Positions 1-7,117 of a stretch of DNA of 35,018 bases are shown piece after piece; within the stretch, counting starts at the first letter, position 1; each line of letters begins with the position of its first letter. The stretch comes from an uncultured Luminiphilus sp. Lineage in GTDB: Bacteria > Pseudomonadota > Gammaproteobacteria > Pseudomonadales > Halieaceae. The position numbers and the translations under genes are program-made. The DNA is taken from positions 1 through 35,018 of the forward strand of contig CAJQKG010000193.1 of NCBI GenBank assembly GCA_905478845.1, in the 5' to 3' direction. Under the pieces are notes generated by a model. It saw only the letters and a list, made by a program, of their open reading frames with translations, was not told the DNA's origin and did not search any database.

Positions 1-105
1 GGAGACATGAATGATCGCTACCGGGCGGTCAGCTGAGACCTTGTCCAGATCATCGCGATTAGGGTGGCGCCGCTCAGCGAGCAGCGTATCGTCATAACCA
101 TGCCC
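1..105. repeat. Left arm of a 105-nt inverted repeat (fold-back at the window edge)
   Basis: Read as reverse complement, these bases match positions 246-350 at 104 of 105 positions; the only difference is at base 34. The match stops abruptly at base 105/106, and the arms are separated by a 140-nt loop. On the minus strand the arm encodes a second copy of an internal piece of the adjacent amidohydrolase (the GYDDTLLAERRHP region). A coding fragment duplicated in inverse orientation at a sequence end is typical of multiple-displacement-amplification or assembly chimeras. A real genomic palindrome is less likely. The left part of the repeat may extend beyond the window. Confidence 0.9.
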
Positions 106-1532
106 ACGGTCACTTTCCTGGGTCGGGTCAGACGGTGTTTTCTGCAGACCTCAATAGTCCACCGATCGGCGAGGTGACTCACCTGTCGCAGCTACTGGAG
201 CGGTTAACTCGCCTCGGGCAAACCCGCACGGATGGCTGGATCATAGGGCATGGTTATGACGATACGCTGCTCGCTGAGCGGCGCCACCCTAATCGCGATG
301 ATCTGGACAAGGTCTCGGCTGACCGCCCGGTAGCGATCATTCATGTCTCCGGTCACTTAGCCGTCGTGAATAGCGCTGCGCTCGCTATTCTTGGGATCGA
401 CGCCGAATCACTCGATCCTGAGGGCGGTGTGATCGTCAGAGAGCCTGATTCAGATGGCGGTCGACGTCCTAATGGTGTGTTGGAGGAAACGGCTGCGCGA
501 GCAGTCTGGGAGTACACCCTAGATCTGAGTGCGATGGATGCCTTGCGCATGACTACGCAGGCAGCGGAGGAATATCTGGCTGCAGGCGTGACGACCGCCT
601 CGGCGGGGGGGATGCCCACCACCGTTGCGACATTACTCGGGTTTTTAAGTCAGTTAAATCAGTTTCCCCAGCGAGTGGCGCTGTTTCCACTGTTTGAGGA
701 GGTGGGAGAGCAGCTACTCAACAGCAGTGCGACCTTAGACAGTTTTGCAAGGGCCAGGGTCTCTGTGCCGAGGGTCAAAATCATTGCGGACGGGAGTATT
801 CAAGGTTACACCGGTTATCTATCAGCGCCTTATCACGTGCCCTATAAGGGCGATGCTGATTATCGAGGCTATGCGTCGGTCCCCAGAGAGATACTGTTTG
901 AGCAAGTGGCTGGGCTCTATGAGCGGCGCATTCAAGTGGCAATTCATTGTAATGGTGATGCCTCGATAGAGGATGGGCTGGATGCCATTGAATATGCAAT
1001 GCAGCAGCATCCGTGGCCAGAGGCGAGACCACTGATGATTCATGCGCAAATGACCCGTGAGGACCAAATTGCGAGAATGGCTGAATTAGGCGTAACGCCG
1101 AGTTTTTTCTCAGCGCATACTTATTACTGGGGTGATCGTCATGCTGCGATTTTTATGGGGCCCGAGCGCGCCGCCAATATGAGTCCGGCTCGATGGGCCC
1201 AAGAGGCGGGCGTTCGTTTCAGTTCTCACCTCGATACCCCTGTCACGCCCATGTTGCCGCTGCAGGCCGTTTGGAGTCAGGTGGAGCGCAAGAGCACCAG
1301 TGGGACAATCATCGGGCCCGGTCAGCGCATCGATCGGCTTTCGGCGCTCCGTGCGGTGACCATTGATGCAGCCTGGCAAGTCTTTATGGATGATGTCATC
1401 GGCTCGATCGAGCCGGGGAAGGATGCCGATTTGGTTGTGCTCTCTGATAATCCATTGACCGCGCCAGATCTCCGTTCACTCAAAGTCGACAGAACGATCA
1501 TAGCGGGAGCGACCGTTTACAGGCGCCTTTAG
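105..1532 (+). CDS. YtcJ-type amidohydrolase (Amidohydro_3), 5'-truncated
   Basis: Metal-dependent amidohydrolase of the YtcJ / Amidohydro_3 family; the substrate cannot be named. Visible family blocks are HGHFPGSG (first metal-binding strand, coded from base 105), VSGHLAVVNSAAL, VTTASAGG, IIADGSIQGYTG, AIHCNGDAS, a histidine-bearing MIHAQMT, SSHLDTPVTP and the C-terminal GSIEPGKDADLVVLSDNPL. The listed ORF starts at a GTG at 135, but homologous sequence continues upstream in the same frame to exactly the fold-back junction at 105. Beyond it the frame is foreign and meets a stop at base 12. The true N-terminus, which should hold the small beta-domain and the real start, is therefore missing. 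The gene is convergent with the thioesterase gene, with only 13 bp between the stops. Family assignment is firm; the length and start are not recoverable here. Confidence 0.85.
   Translation, partial: HGHFPGSGQTVFSADLNSPPIGEVTHLSQLLERLTRLGQTRTDGWIIGHGYDDTLLAERRHPNRDDLDKVSADRPVAIIHVSGHLAVVNSAALAILGIDAESLDPEGGVIVREPDSDGGRRPNGVLEETAARAVWEYTLDLSAMDALRMTTQAAEEYLAAGVTTASAGGMPTTVATLLGFLSQLNQFPQRVALFPLFEEVGEQLLNSSATLDSFARARVSVPRVKIIADGSIQGYTGYLSAPYHVPYKGDADYRGYASVPREILFEQVAGLYERRIQVAIHCNGDASIEDGLDAIEYAMQQHPWPEARPLMIHAQMTREDQIARMAELGVTPSFFSAHTYYWGDRHAAIFMGPERAANMSPARWAQEAGVRFSSHLDTPVTPMLPLQAVWSQVERKSTSGTIIGPGQRIDRLSALRAVTIDAAWQVFMDDVIGSIEPGKDADLVVLSDNPLTAPDLRSLKVDRTIIAGATVYRRL
246..350. repeat. Right arm of the 105-nt inverted repeat
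   Basis: This is the original copy of the repeat and lies in frame inside the amidohydrolase gene, where it encodes conserved family sequence (GHGYDDTLLAERRHP through HVS). Because this arm fits the protein and the left arm breaks it, this copy is the genuine one. Confidence 0.9.
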
Positions 1533-1545
1533 TGGCTATGGCCCC

Positions 1546-2196
1546 TTAGGCGGGCTCGATGCCGAACCTGGCACGGTCGACCTGAACAAAAATAGCGCTT
1601 GCGGTTGCTGTGAGGCTATCGCCGCAGCGCATTTCAGCCTTCACCTCGGTCCGTCGTTGATCGAGTTCTTCGGCGACGGCGCTAATCTTGATGAGCTGTC
1701 TCAGGGGGGTCGGTTTGAGATAACGCACGGTTAATCCACTGGTCATGCCGGGTTGTCCCATATGGACATGCGTCATCCCCATTAAGTGGTCCAATATGCC
1801 TGCGACCCACCCACCGTGAACATGACCAGGAGGCCCTTCAAACGCCTGGCTAAACGTCACAGTGCCTCGTAAACAGTGAGGCTCAGCATCCCAGGTCAGA
1901 TCAGGAGAGCAGGGATGACTTCGGCCCGCCATGGCAACAAACTCGCCCATAATGGTGTCGATACCGTCGTCAGGTCGCTGTCGTGCCATGCCCATGAGGC
2001 CCTCAACCTGAGGAAAGCGGTTTAGCGACGCTGCGAGGCAGGAGAGTTCATTGCTTAATTCAAGTGCCTTCTCCGGTGGGATATCCGTACTGATCAGCTT
2101 TTCGTTCAACTGGCGTGCGGCCAACGCCAATTGATGTCGTGCGCGCCAATAAGGATCATCGGTTGAATCGGTGTTATCAGCCAGTGGTGTTGCCAT
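1546..2196 (-). CDS. PaaI-like hotdog-fold thioesterase (4HBT family)
   Basis: Predicted acyl-CoA thioesterase of 216 aa. The hotdog domain lies at about residues 95-210 and carries the helix signature GHVHGGWVAGILDHLMG (HGG at 127-129, Asp136 in the usual acid position), followed by SGLTVRYLKPTPL and TEVKAEMR strands typical of PaaI/4HBT proteins. Residues 1-90 form an extra, probably helical, N-terminal region absent from minimal PaaI proteins. The gene starts 3 bp after the epoxide hydrolase stop on the same strand, so the two are almost certainly co-transcribed. Its substrate is unknown; the context suggests CoA esters of a lipid or xenobiotic degradation route, which is inference. Confidence 0.8.
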   Translation of the reverse strand: MATPLADNTDSTDDPYWRARHQLALAARQLNEKLISTDIPPEKALELSNELSCLAASLNRFPQVEGLMGMARQRPDDGIDTIMGEFVAMAGRSHPCSPDLTWDAEPHCLRGTVTFSQAFEGPPGHVHGGWVAGILDHLMGMTHVHMGQPGMTSGLTVRYLKPTPLRQLIKISAVAEELDQRRTEVKAEMRCGDSLTATASAIFVQVDRARFGIEPA

Positions 2197-2199
2197 CTG

Positions 2200-3369
2200 T
2201 TAGCGGTATCCGGTCGCGCGCAGGGCTGAGTGCCATTCGCGGAGGTCAGTGATGAATGCTTGCGGCTGCTCTAACGCCGCAAAATGGCCTCCTTGCGTAT
2301 GCTGATTGTTAAAAGTGATGAGCTTTTGGTAGCGCGTCTTAGCGAGCCGTTCTGTGCAGATAAAGAGTTCTTTCGGAAATAACGAAATGCCCATCGGGGA
2401 TTCAATAGCGCGGTAGTCTGGTGTCTTAAAGCTTTCCCAATACAAGCGAGCGCTGCTGCCACTCGAATTGGTCATCCAGTAGTGTGTGACGATATCGAGC
2501 AGGGTATCTCGAGCGATGACGTTCTCAGGGTGCCTGATGTGATGCCGTATTGAGTCAGTCCACTGTGCATACTTTTCGATAATCCATGCCATTTGGCCGG
2601 CAGGGGAGTCTGCTAATGCGTAGGCCAGTGTTTGCGGCCGCGTACTTTGCTGATTGGAGTACCCGGCTTCATGTGCTTGATAATGAAGCGCTGCTGCCAT
2701 TGTGGCTTGCTCTCCGGGATCGCTTGAGGACAGTGTCTCCTCATCGGGTAGCACGAGGGGTAGGTTCACATGACCGGCTTGGCACTGTAATGCATCATTT
2801 AGCAGGAGCGCATGTGTCACCAAGGATCCCCAGTCGCCACCTTGCGCCACATACTGGTCGTAGCCAAGACGCAGCATCAGTGTGTCCCACATAATAGCAA
2901 TGCGATCGATGCCGACACCGGGTTCGGTGGGCTTAGCTGAGAAGCCAAATCCAGGCAGACTGGGCATCACGAGGTGAAAGGCGTCCTCCGCCTGGCCGCC
3001 CCACTTTGTCGGGTCGGTAAGGGGCCCAATGATCTCTAGAAACTCCAGCACTGATCCCGGCCAGCCGTGAGTCATTAGCAGCGGCTTGGCATTGGTATGC
3101 GGGCTGCGCACATGGACCACGTGGACGTTGATCCCATCTAGCTCAGTGACCCAGTTCTGATACTGCGACAGCTGTTGAGGCACTCTTTGCCAATCGTATT
3201 CGTCCCGCCAATAGCGAACGAGTTCCTGGCAATAGCTCAGCGGTAAGCCTTGCTGCCAGTCTTCGACGGTCTCCGCTTCTGGAAATCGTGTTTGCGCTAA
3301 CCGTTGTCGCGCGTCATCAATGGCGTCGTCATCAAAGTGGGGCGTATAGGGTTCGAGTGCGTCATTCAT
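2200..3369 (-). CDS. Epoxide hydrolase, alpha/beta-hydrolase with EHN domain
   Basis: Hydrolyses epoxides to diols by the two-step alkyl-enzyme mechanism known for this family. The 389 aa match full-length microsomal-type bacterial epoxide hydrolases. An N-terminal EHN segment (about 5-115) precedes the hydrolase core. The oxyanion loop HGWPGS is at 101-106, SLPGFGFSAKP at 137-147, the nucleophile elbow GGDWGS with Asp179, a SSARLYWE lid tyrosine near 310, the probable charge-relay Glu334 in FPKE, and catalytic His362 in GGHFAALEQP. The catalytic set is complete, so an active enzyme is expected. It lies between the SRPBCC-SDR fusion (55 bp upstream) and the thioesterase (3 bp downstream) on one strand. 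No signal peptide is seen, so it is probably cytoplasmic. Confidence 0.87.
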   Translation of the reverse strand: MNDALEPYTPHFDDDAIDDARQRLAQTRFPEAETVEDWQQGLPLSYCQELVRYWRDEYDWQRVPQQLSQYQNWVTELDGINVHVVHVRSPHTNAKPLLMTHGWPGSVLEFLEIIGPLTDPTKWGGQAEDAFHLVMPSLPGFGFSAKPTEPGVGIDRIAIMWDTLMLRLGYDQYVAQGGDWGSLVTHALLLNDALQCQAGHVNLPLVLPDEETLSSSDPGEQATMAAALHYQAHEAGYSNQQSTRPQTLAYALADSPAGQMAWIIEKYAQWTDSIRHHIRHPENVIARDTLLDIVTHYWMTNSSGSSARLYWESFKTPDYRAIESPMGISLFPKELFICTERLAKTRYQKLITFNNQHTQGGHFAALEQPQAFITDLREWHSALRATGYR

Positions 3370-3424
3370 AGCGGCCTGCCGGTCAATGATCGAATAGCCA
3401 AAGTAACCTCACCGACGCCTTCCC

Positions 3425-4849
3425 TCAAGTGCTCTCTGCGAGATTGAGTGTCGCGTAGGTCTGGCTCAGCCAAGGTTGCAAAGCGGCTCTCTCGTCAGCT
3501 GATTCGACCGTGCGCTGGCGGAGGTGGGTGGTGCGCGGCTCTCGGTCAAGAAACAGTTGCCCGCTCGTTTTGTCCGCCTCTCTCGCGCGCGCTAGCCAGA
3601 CGATGGTGTCAGCACCCTCCTGAGAGGAACGCAGAACCCGCTGCGTTAGGCGTCTGAAGCCCGGCAACGCGCCTTGCACACCGGGCGTATCTGCCCAGCC
3701 GGGATGCATGGCATTGACCACGATATGGTCGTCTTGCCATTGTGCCGACCACAATTCGGTGAGCACGGTCAGAGCACGTTTCGCGCGAGCGTAGGCGACC
3801 GAGCCGCGATAGTCATCTGCTGACATCACCAGTGATGCGCACTGGAGTTTCTGTGTGTACATCCCCCCTGACACGACATTGATCACGCGAGCGGGCGTGT
3901 CGTGGCCAGCTAAAAGGGGGTGCAATGCTTCTGTCAGACGCCACGGCGACAAAAGCAGTAACGCGACGCTCATCTCGATGCCCTCAGACGTCTGGCAATA
4001 ATCATTGAACAAGGCGCCAGCGTTATTGATCAATACATCAATGGGTTTATTGGCGCTCAGCAGGCGCTGACTCAGCGCATTGACCTGATTCAGTAAGCTA
4101 AGATCTGCAAGTTCCACCTGATCGGCCTGCCGTCCGGTTCTCTCTAGCAAGGCTGCCTGCATCGTTGCGACTTTAGTGGGATCGCGGATGACGAGGGTGA
4201 GCGAGGCCCCGGCATCGAGCAAGTCCACGGCGGCTTCGAATCCTAAGCCCGCACTAGCGCCCGTGAGTACCACGTGCTTGCCGCTCATGTCAGTGCTCAT
4301 AGGCGCCCAAGCGCGGCGACCTCTCCGGTATCCTGCCCGCGTAAAGCACGCCAATGCGGTCAGTAGGTGTTGATCTCGCTGCGCTGTCTTTGGGCTTGCA
4401 GCGGGTGGTGCGTTGTTGTCCTGAAGTGCTCGAGCGAGCCCCTGCAGACTTTTGCGACCTAATTTTTGCATGCTGGCTTCGGTACTTTGGGCGAGCGTGC
4501 GCAAGCCGTAGTGATAGGTGAAATCAGCGCAGTAACTGATTCTAGTCGTGTTGGCTTCTCGTGTTTCGAAGGTGATGACATCTCGCACCGTGAACCAGCG
4601 ACTTTTACCCTCCAGCACGATCGACTGCCAGGGGGTGTACTCCACAATGGTGTACTGGATTGATATCGTTGTCGGGCCAGCTCGACAGAGCAGCGAAAAC
4701 TCACTCCCCAACCCAATGGGCTCATCGGTGCGCTTTTTGGCGCTGACTGCCGTTGCGTCCCACTCGACAGTGGTGCGGAAATCGGCCACATAGCGAAAGC
4801 AGGCTTCAATTGGTCGTTCAACTTCAATTACTTCTTTCAAGGAAATCAT
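3425..4849 (-). CDS. SRPBCC domain fused to a DHRS12-like short-chain dehydrogenase
   Basis: Two-domain protein of 474 aa. Residues about 5-143 look like an SRPBCC/polyketide-cyclase helix-grip domain (EVERPIEACFRYVADF start, closing long helix with LGRKSLQGLARAL). Residues about 190-437 form a classical SDR: TGASAGLG cofactor loop (196-203), NNAG (275-278), catalytic Ser327, Tyr353 and Lys357 (YARAK). From HPGWADTPGV to FLDREPRTTHL the sequence closely resembles my memory of animal DHRS12, including the tail; a short FTRAGYRRG segment before the Rossmann domain also fits. The SDR is therefore best called DHRS12-like, with an unknown, probably hydrophobic, substrate. The start ATG has no strong Shine-Dalgarno. 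It heads the SDR / epoxide hydrolase / thioesterase run. Domain calls are firm; the reaction is not known. Confidence 0.82.
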   Translation of the reverse strand: MISLKEVIEVERPIEACFRYVADFRTTVEWDATAVSAKKRTDEPIGLGSEFSLLCRAGPTTISIQYTIVEYTPWQSIVLEGKSRWFTVRDVITFETREANTTRISYCADFTYHYGLRTLAQSTEASMQKLGRKSLQGLARALQDNNAPPAASPKTAQRDQHLLTALACFTRAGYRRGRRAWAPMSTDMSGKHVVLTGASAGLGFEAAVDLLDAGASLTLVIRDPTKVATMQAALLERTGRQADQVELADLSLLNQVNALSQRLLSANKPIDVLINNAGALFNDYCQTSEGIEMSVALLLLSPWRLTEALHPLLAGHDTPARVINVVSGGMYTQKLQCASLVMSADDYRGSVAYARAKRALTVLTELWSAQWQDDHIVVNAMHPGWADTPGVQGALPGFRRLTQRVLRSSQEGADTIVWLARAREADKTSGQLFLDREPRTTHLRQRTVESADERAALQPWLSQTYATLNLAEST

Positions 4850-4936
4850 GATGGCAACCGTGACGGGATCAAGGGTCCTTACGGCTGCGCTGTCACCTTA
4901 GTTCATGTACCGGTGCGAATAGGATCATCTGGCTAG

Positions 4937-5266
4937 CTAGGGCTCTTCTACCCAGACGACTCGCAAAGGTTCCCCAAAATCGTCATACACGACTTGCTTG
5001 CGCTGGCGCGGGCGGCTCGGGCGCAGGGTCTTAGTTTGCGGACGCTTCGTTGCTCGGCGAGCATCGAGTGCGGCGACCACATCATTCAGCGGCGTTCTGG
5101 AGACTCTAGCGTCGGTAAAGAGCGGCGCTGGAGGCGGTATTTCATTGCGCTCATAGGCACTCTCGCCTCGCGCTAGTTCTTGGATGCTTCCCCCCGAGGA
5201 CAGGAACGCAGCCGTCTGCTGAGAGAGACGACGTCGCAGGTCTTGTTTAGAAGGCGGCTTCTTCAA
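4937..5266 (-). CDS. Small basic protein of unknown function with FLSSGGSIQEL motif
   Basis: A 109-aa protein with no signal peptide or membrane segment. The N-terminal helix (KQDLRRRLSQQTAAFL) runs into FLSSGGSIQELARGES, a motif form I recall from several small proteobacterial proteins, including the RNA-polymerase-binding SutA of Pseudomonas (FLSRGGKVQEI). The middle is proline- and arginine-rich (RPSRPRQRKQ) and the end is acidic (VVWVEEP). The start is TTG; it is supported by GGAG eight bases upstream and by a perfect TATAAT further up. The gene is 87 bp upstream of the SRPBCC-SDR gene on the same strand. A nucleic-acid or polymerase-associated role is a guess from composition and motif only. 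Confidence 0.65.
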   Translation of the reverse strand: MKKPPSKQDLRRRLSQQTAAFLSSGGSIQELARGESAYERNEIPPPAPLFTDARVSRTPLNDVVAALDARRATKRPQTKTLRPSRPRQRKQVVYDDFGEPLRVVWVEEP

Positions 5267-5287
5267 TTAGGTTTCTCCACAGCGCGT

Positions 5288-5316
5288 ATTATAGGCTGGG
5301 TGCTCTGCGGGCGAAA
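5288..5316 (-). promoter_or_regulatory. Sigma70-type promoter of the small basic protein gene
   Basis: On the minus strand a perfect TATAAT (5288-5293) lies 17 bp downstream of TTTCGC (5311-5316), a weak -35. The predicted transcript starts about 14-16 nt before the TTG codon and retains the GGAG ribosome-binding site. Confidence 0.55.
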
Positions 5317-5350
5317 GCGAATAGTCTGCGCCAGATGGCGCTGTTTCTGG

Positions 5351-5356
5351 TTTAAT
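5351..5356 (+). promoter_or_regulatory. Possible -10 element for plsC
   Basis: TTTAAT preceded by TGG lies about 90 bp upstream of the plsC start, in the divergent gap with the small basic protein gene. No good -35 is visible, so this rests on the -10 alone and is weak. Confidence 0.25.
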
Positions 5357-5442
5357 GCCCCCCTCATGTGGGAGGTACTGGAGTCTCTCGGATTGATGCA
5401 AAGCGCTGCGAGTATCGTCAATAGGTCGTCACCCGAGGTTGG

Positions 5443-6303
5443 ATGATGCGGCCTTTGCGTTCAGTCATTGTTTTTTTATGGATGGCGGTGACCGTTATTC
5501 CGATGGCGTCGTTGATCATCCTGGCGACTCCCTTCATTAATCCCGATACGCGATGGTGGTACCTGGCGCGCCCCTGGCTACGCGGTGCGGTGGCAGCGGC
5601 GCGCTTAGTAGGTGGTGTTCAGTACGAAGTGGAGGGTGAGCATCATCTTCCTAAGAAGGCGGATAACACCCGGATTATTCTGTGTCCCAAGCATCAGTCA
5701 ACCTGGGAAACCTTTTTCTTCGCGAGTCGAATGCCGCATCCGCTCGCTTATGTCTTCAAGCGGGAACTTTTGCTCATTCCCTTTTTCGGATGGGCGATGG
5801 CATGTTTGAACATGATTCATATTGATCGCTCTGCACGCGGCGGTGCCTGGAATAAAGTCGCACTAATGGGTGAGCAACTGATGGATCGTGGCAAGTGGGT
5901 CATCATGTTTCCTGAAGGCACGCGCTCAGAGCGAGGTAAGCAAGGGACCTATAAAACGGGTGCTGCACGGCTGGCAGTAGCGACTGGCGCGAGTATCGTC
6001 CCGATTGCCGTGGCGTCAGCCCGCTGCTGGCCGCGTAAAAGCTTCACATTTTTCCCAGGAACAATAAAAGTGTCACTGGGCGCGCCAGTCGCGCCTGATC
6101 CTGCAGAGAGTCCTGGGGAGTTGATGGCGAAGGTGGAGCGATGGATTGAGCAAGAAATGCGACGGATTGACCCCGAGGCTTATCCAGAGATCGAGCGACC
6201 TGTTGACCCGGCAAAGCAGGAGGCAGCGATCCAAGCCTCATTAGACAGGCGTGCCGATGCCGCTCGCGGTTCCCACGGTGCTGCGGAGGAGTCGGGAGAA
6301 TAA
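5443..6303 (+). CDS. plsC: 1-acyl-sn-glycerol-3-phosphate acyltransferase (PlsC family)
   Basis: Transfers an acyl chain to lysophosphatidic acid, the second acylation of phospholipid synthesis, at the inner membrane. Of 286 aa, residues about 8-30 form a transmembrane anchor. The catalytic block is KHQSTWE (His84, Glu89), the HX4E form used by a large gammaproteobacterial subgroup in place of HX4D. Motif III FPEGTRSERGKQGTYKTG begins at 156, and motif IV VPIAVASA is near 186. The C-terminus is charged and low in complexity. Two ATG codons are adjacent; a GAGG lies about 7 bases before the second, making that the likelier start. The first ATG overlaps the stop of a 26-codon upstream ORF. It is divergent from the small basic protein gene. 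Confidence 0.87.
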   Translation: MMRPLRSVIVFLWMAVTVIPMASLIILATPFINPDTRWWYLARPWLRGAVAAARLVGGVQYEVEGEHHLPKKADNTRIILCPKHQSTWETFFFASRMPHPLAYVFKRELLLIPFFGWAMACLNMIHIDRSARGGAWNKVALMGEQLMDRGKWVIMFPEGTRSERGKQGTYKTGAARLAVATGASIVPIAVASARCWPRKSFTFFPGTIKVSLGAPVAPDPAESPGELMAKVERWIEQEMRRIDPEAYPEIERPVDPAKQEAAIQASLDRRADAARGSHGAAEESGE

Positions 6304-6389
6304 GGTCTTCGTAGGAGGGGGTGAAAACCGTCGCTGATGAGGCAGAGTCTGTTTACACTAACACTACATGACAAGAGAGCGGGTGATAG

Positions 6390-7010
6390 ATGGGTTTCTA
6401 TAACGACAAAATTGTCCCCAGATTGGTAACCTGTGCTTGCGGCACAAAGCCGATTCTTAAGCAGCGAGAAAAGGTGGTGCCCCAGGCGCAGGGTAATGTG
6501 CTCGAAATTGGCGTCGGGGCTGGCCACAATCTGCCTTACTATGATTCGCAGCGTGTCCAGTCTATCGTGGGGATAGATCCCTGCCAGACGAGTTGGCGAC
6601 TCGCTGCGTCTAGGGCGGCCCAGGTTGGTGTGCCGCTGGAGTTTGTTGAGGGGTCCGCCGAAAAGATGCCGCTACCTGATGGGCAATTCGATACCGTGCT
6701 GATGACCTACAGTTTGTGCACCATTCCCGATGCTCATTCTGCACTGGCCGAAATAGGACGTGTCTTGAAGCCCGGTGGCAGCCTGGTGTTTTGTGAGCAT
6801 GGCAAGGCACCGGATCCCGCTGTCGCGCGCTGGCAGCAGCGCGTCAATCCGCTGTGGCGACGTCTTCTCGGTGGCTGTAATGTTAATCGCCCTATCGTTG
6901 AATGGATCGAAAGTGCCGGCTTTGCCATACAGCAGTTAGATCAGATGTACCTTCCTGGCACGCCTCGGATAGCTGCCTTCAACATGTGGGGCACTGCTCG
7001 ACAGGCTTAG
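6390..7010 (+). CDS. Class I SAM-dependent methyltransferase (Methyltransf_11 type)
   Basis: Small methyltransferase of 206 aa. The SAM-binding motif I VLEIGVGAGHNLPYY is at about 37-51, the acidic end of strand 2 is VGIDP near 60, motif II/III is DTVLMTYSLCTIPD, and the post-motif helix and strand are ALAEIGRVLKPGGSLVFCEHG. The C-terminal half (WQQRVNPLWRRLLGGCNVNR) resembles the UbiE/METTL7-like proteins common in marine gammaproteobacteria, but the acceptor substrate cannot be inferred. The N-terminus contains CACG just before the fold. It lies 86 bp after plsC on the same strand, and no neighbour explains its role. Confidence 0.78.
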   Translation: MGFYNDKIVPRLVTCACGTKPILKQREKVVPQAQGNVLEIGVGAGHNLPYYDSQRVQSIVGIDPCQTSWRLAASRAAQVGVPLEFVEGSAEKMPLPDGQFDTVLMTYSLCTIPDAHSALAEIGRVLKPGGSLVFCEHGKAPDPAVARWQQRVNPLWRRLLGGCNVNRPIVEWIESAGFAIQQLDQMYLPGTPRIAAFNMWGTARQA

Positions 7011-7117
7011 TGCCAATCCTTAAAGCGTCATTTTTTTTCGCGCGGGGACCCATGCTTACCCGGAGGTATTGCGTTGTGGCAGTGGTTATTTTATGAATCG
7101 ATTGGAGTGGGGCCCCG

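Noticed and set aside
1520-1560. Bidirectional terminator between the amidohydrolase and thioesterase genes
   Set aside because: CGCCT/AGGCG arms exist, but the stem is interrupted by mismatches and no U-tract follows on either strand.
4459-4827. 122-aa ORF in another frame of the SRPBCC-SDR gene
   Set aside because: The SRPBCC frame is supported by motifs; this overlapping frame is not.
7025-7045. Run of eight T after the methyltransferase gene as an intrinsic terminator
   Set aside because: Only a 4-bp stem can be drawn before the T-run, too weak for a confident terminator.
7052-7096. Short ORF (MLTRRYCVVAVVIL) upstream of the first lipoprotein
   Set aside because: Fourteen codons, no good ribosome-binding site, and nothing to support translation.
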